DNA from: an uncultured Clostridia bacterium
GTDB lineage: Bacteria > Bacillota > Clostridia > Christensenellales > Pumilibacteraceae
Direction of reading: 5' to 3'
Assembly: GCA_947589145.1 (NCBI GenBank)
Contig: CANQCB010000003.1
Coordinates: forward strand, 1-32,927
Length of the DNA: 32,927 nt
In this document: piece after piece, positions 32,732 through 32,927 of the stretch
Numbering within the stretch: position 1 is the stretch's first letter
Layout: each line of letters starts with the position of its first letter
Notes under the pieces: generated by a model
Told to the model about the DNA's origin: nothing
The model's database searches: none
The model's input: the letters and a program-made list of their open reading frames with translations, nothing else
Program-made: the position numbers and the translations under genes

Positions 32732-32927
32732 GCGTTTTTACCCAAAAAAGGCATATCTTCTCCGCCGTGTTTTTTCAAGGTTTTTATTAAATTTAATCTT
32801 CTTTTTAGCCGGGAATAGTGGACGGCGGAGAGTGGTGCTCAGGGTTTTTTCCTTGCGCACCGCTAACGCTCGCCACGGGCGTGCGCTACGGTATATCCGC
32901 ATCTGCACGCATCTTTTCGGATATCTG

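Overview
The window looks like a chromosomal housekeeping segment, probably from an uncultured Clostridia/Firmicutes relative. The taxonomic guess rests on gene content and Gram-positive style signals. There is no CRISPR array, prophage, transposon, rRNA or tRNA that I can support. Plus strand: SpoVB/MurJ-like flippase (5' truncated), ECF S component, purA, glyS. Minus strand: pyrG with an RnlA-like HEPN protein upstream; a large Ig-like surface protein; S component-coaX-hom; a 58-aa Cys-rich ORF missed by the ORF track; sbcDC and mntP; dapB-GH95-M28-like; a WYL regulator; [DUF1385-PrmC]-prfA-[QueH-CoaE]-SLT; rpmE. The most notable items are: (1) a CTP synthase whose class I glutaminase triad is degenerate (Cys->Gly, His->Arg, PGGFG->PAGFG), apparently ammonia-only or repurposed; (2) directly upstream in the same operon, an orphan RnlA/RNase LS-like HEPN protein with no visible antitoxin, expressed from a consensus promoter that leaves essentially no 5' UTR; (3) a polytopic M28-like protein that lacks its metal-binding DD and EE residues; (4) a QueH-CoaE fusion and a DUF1385-PrmC fusion in one overlapping operon; (5) a second leaderless-looking gene (WYL regulator); (6) a structured leader upstream of an S component next to coaX. 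Family assignments come from reading motifs by eye; no search was run.
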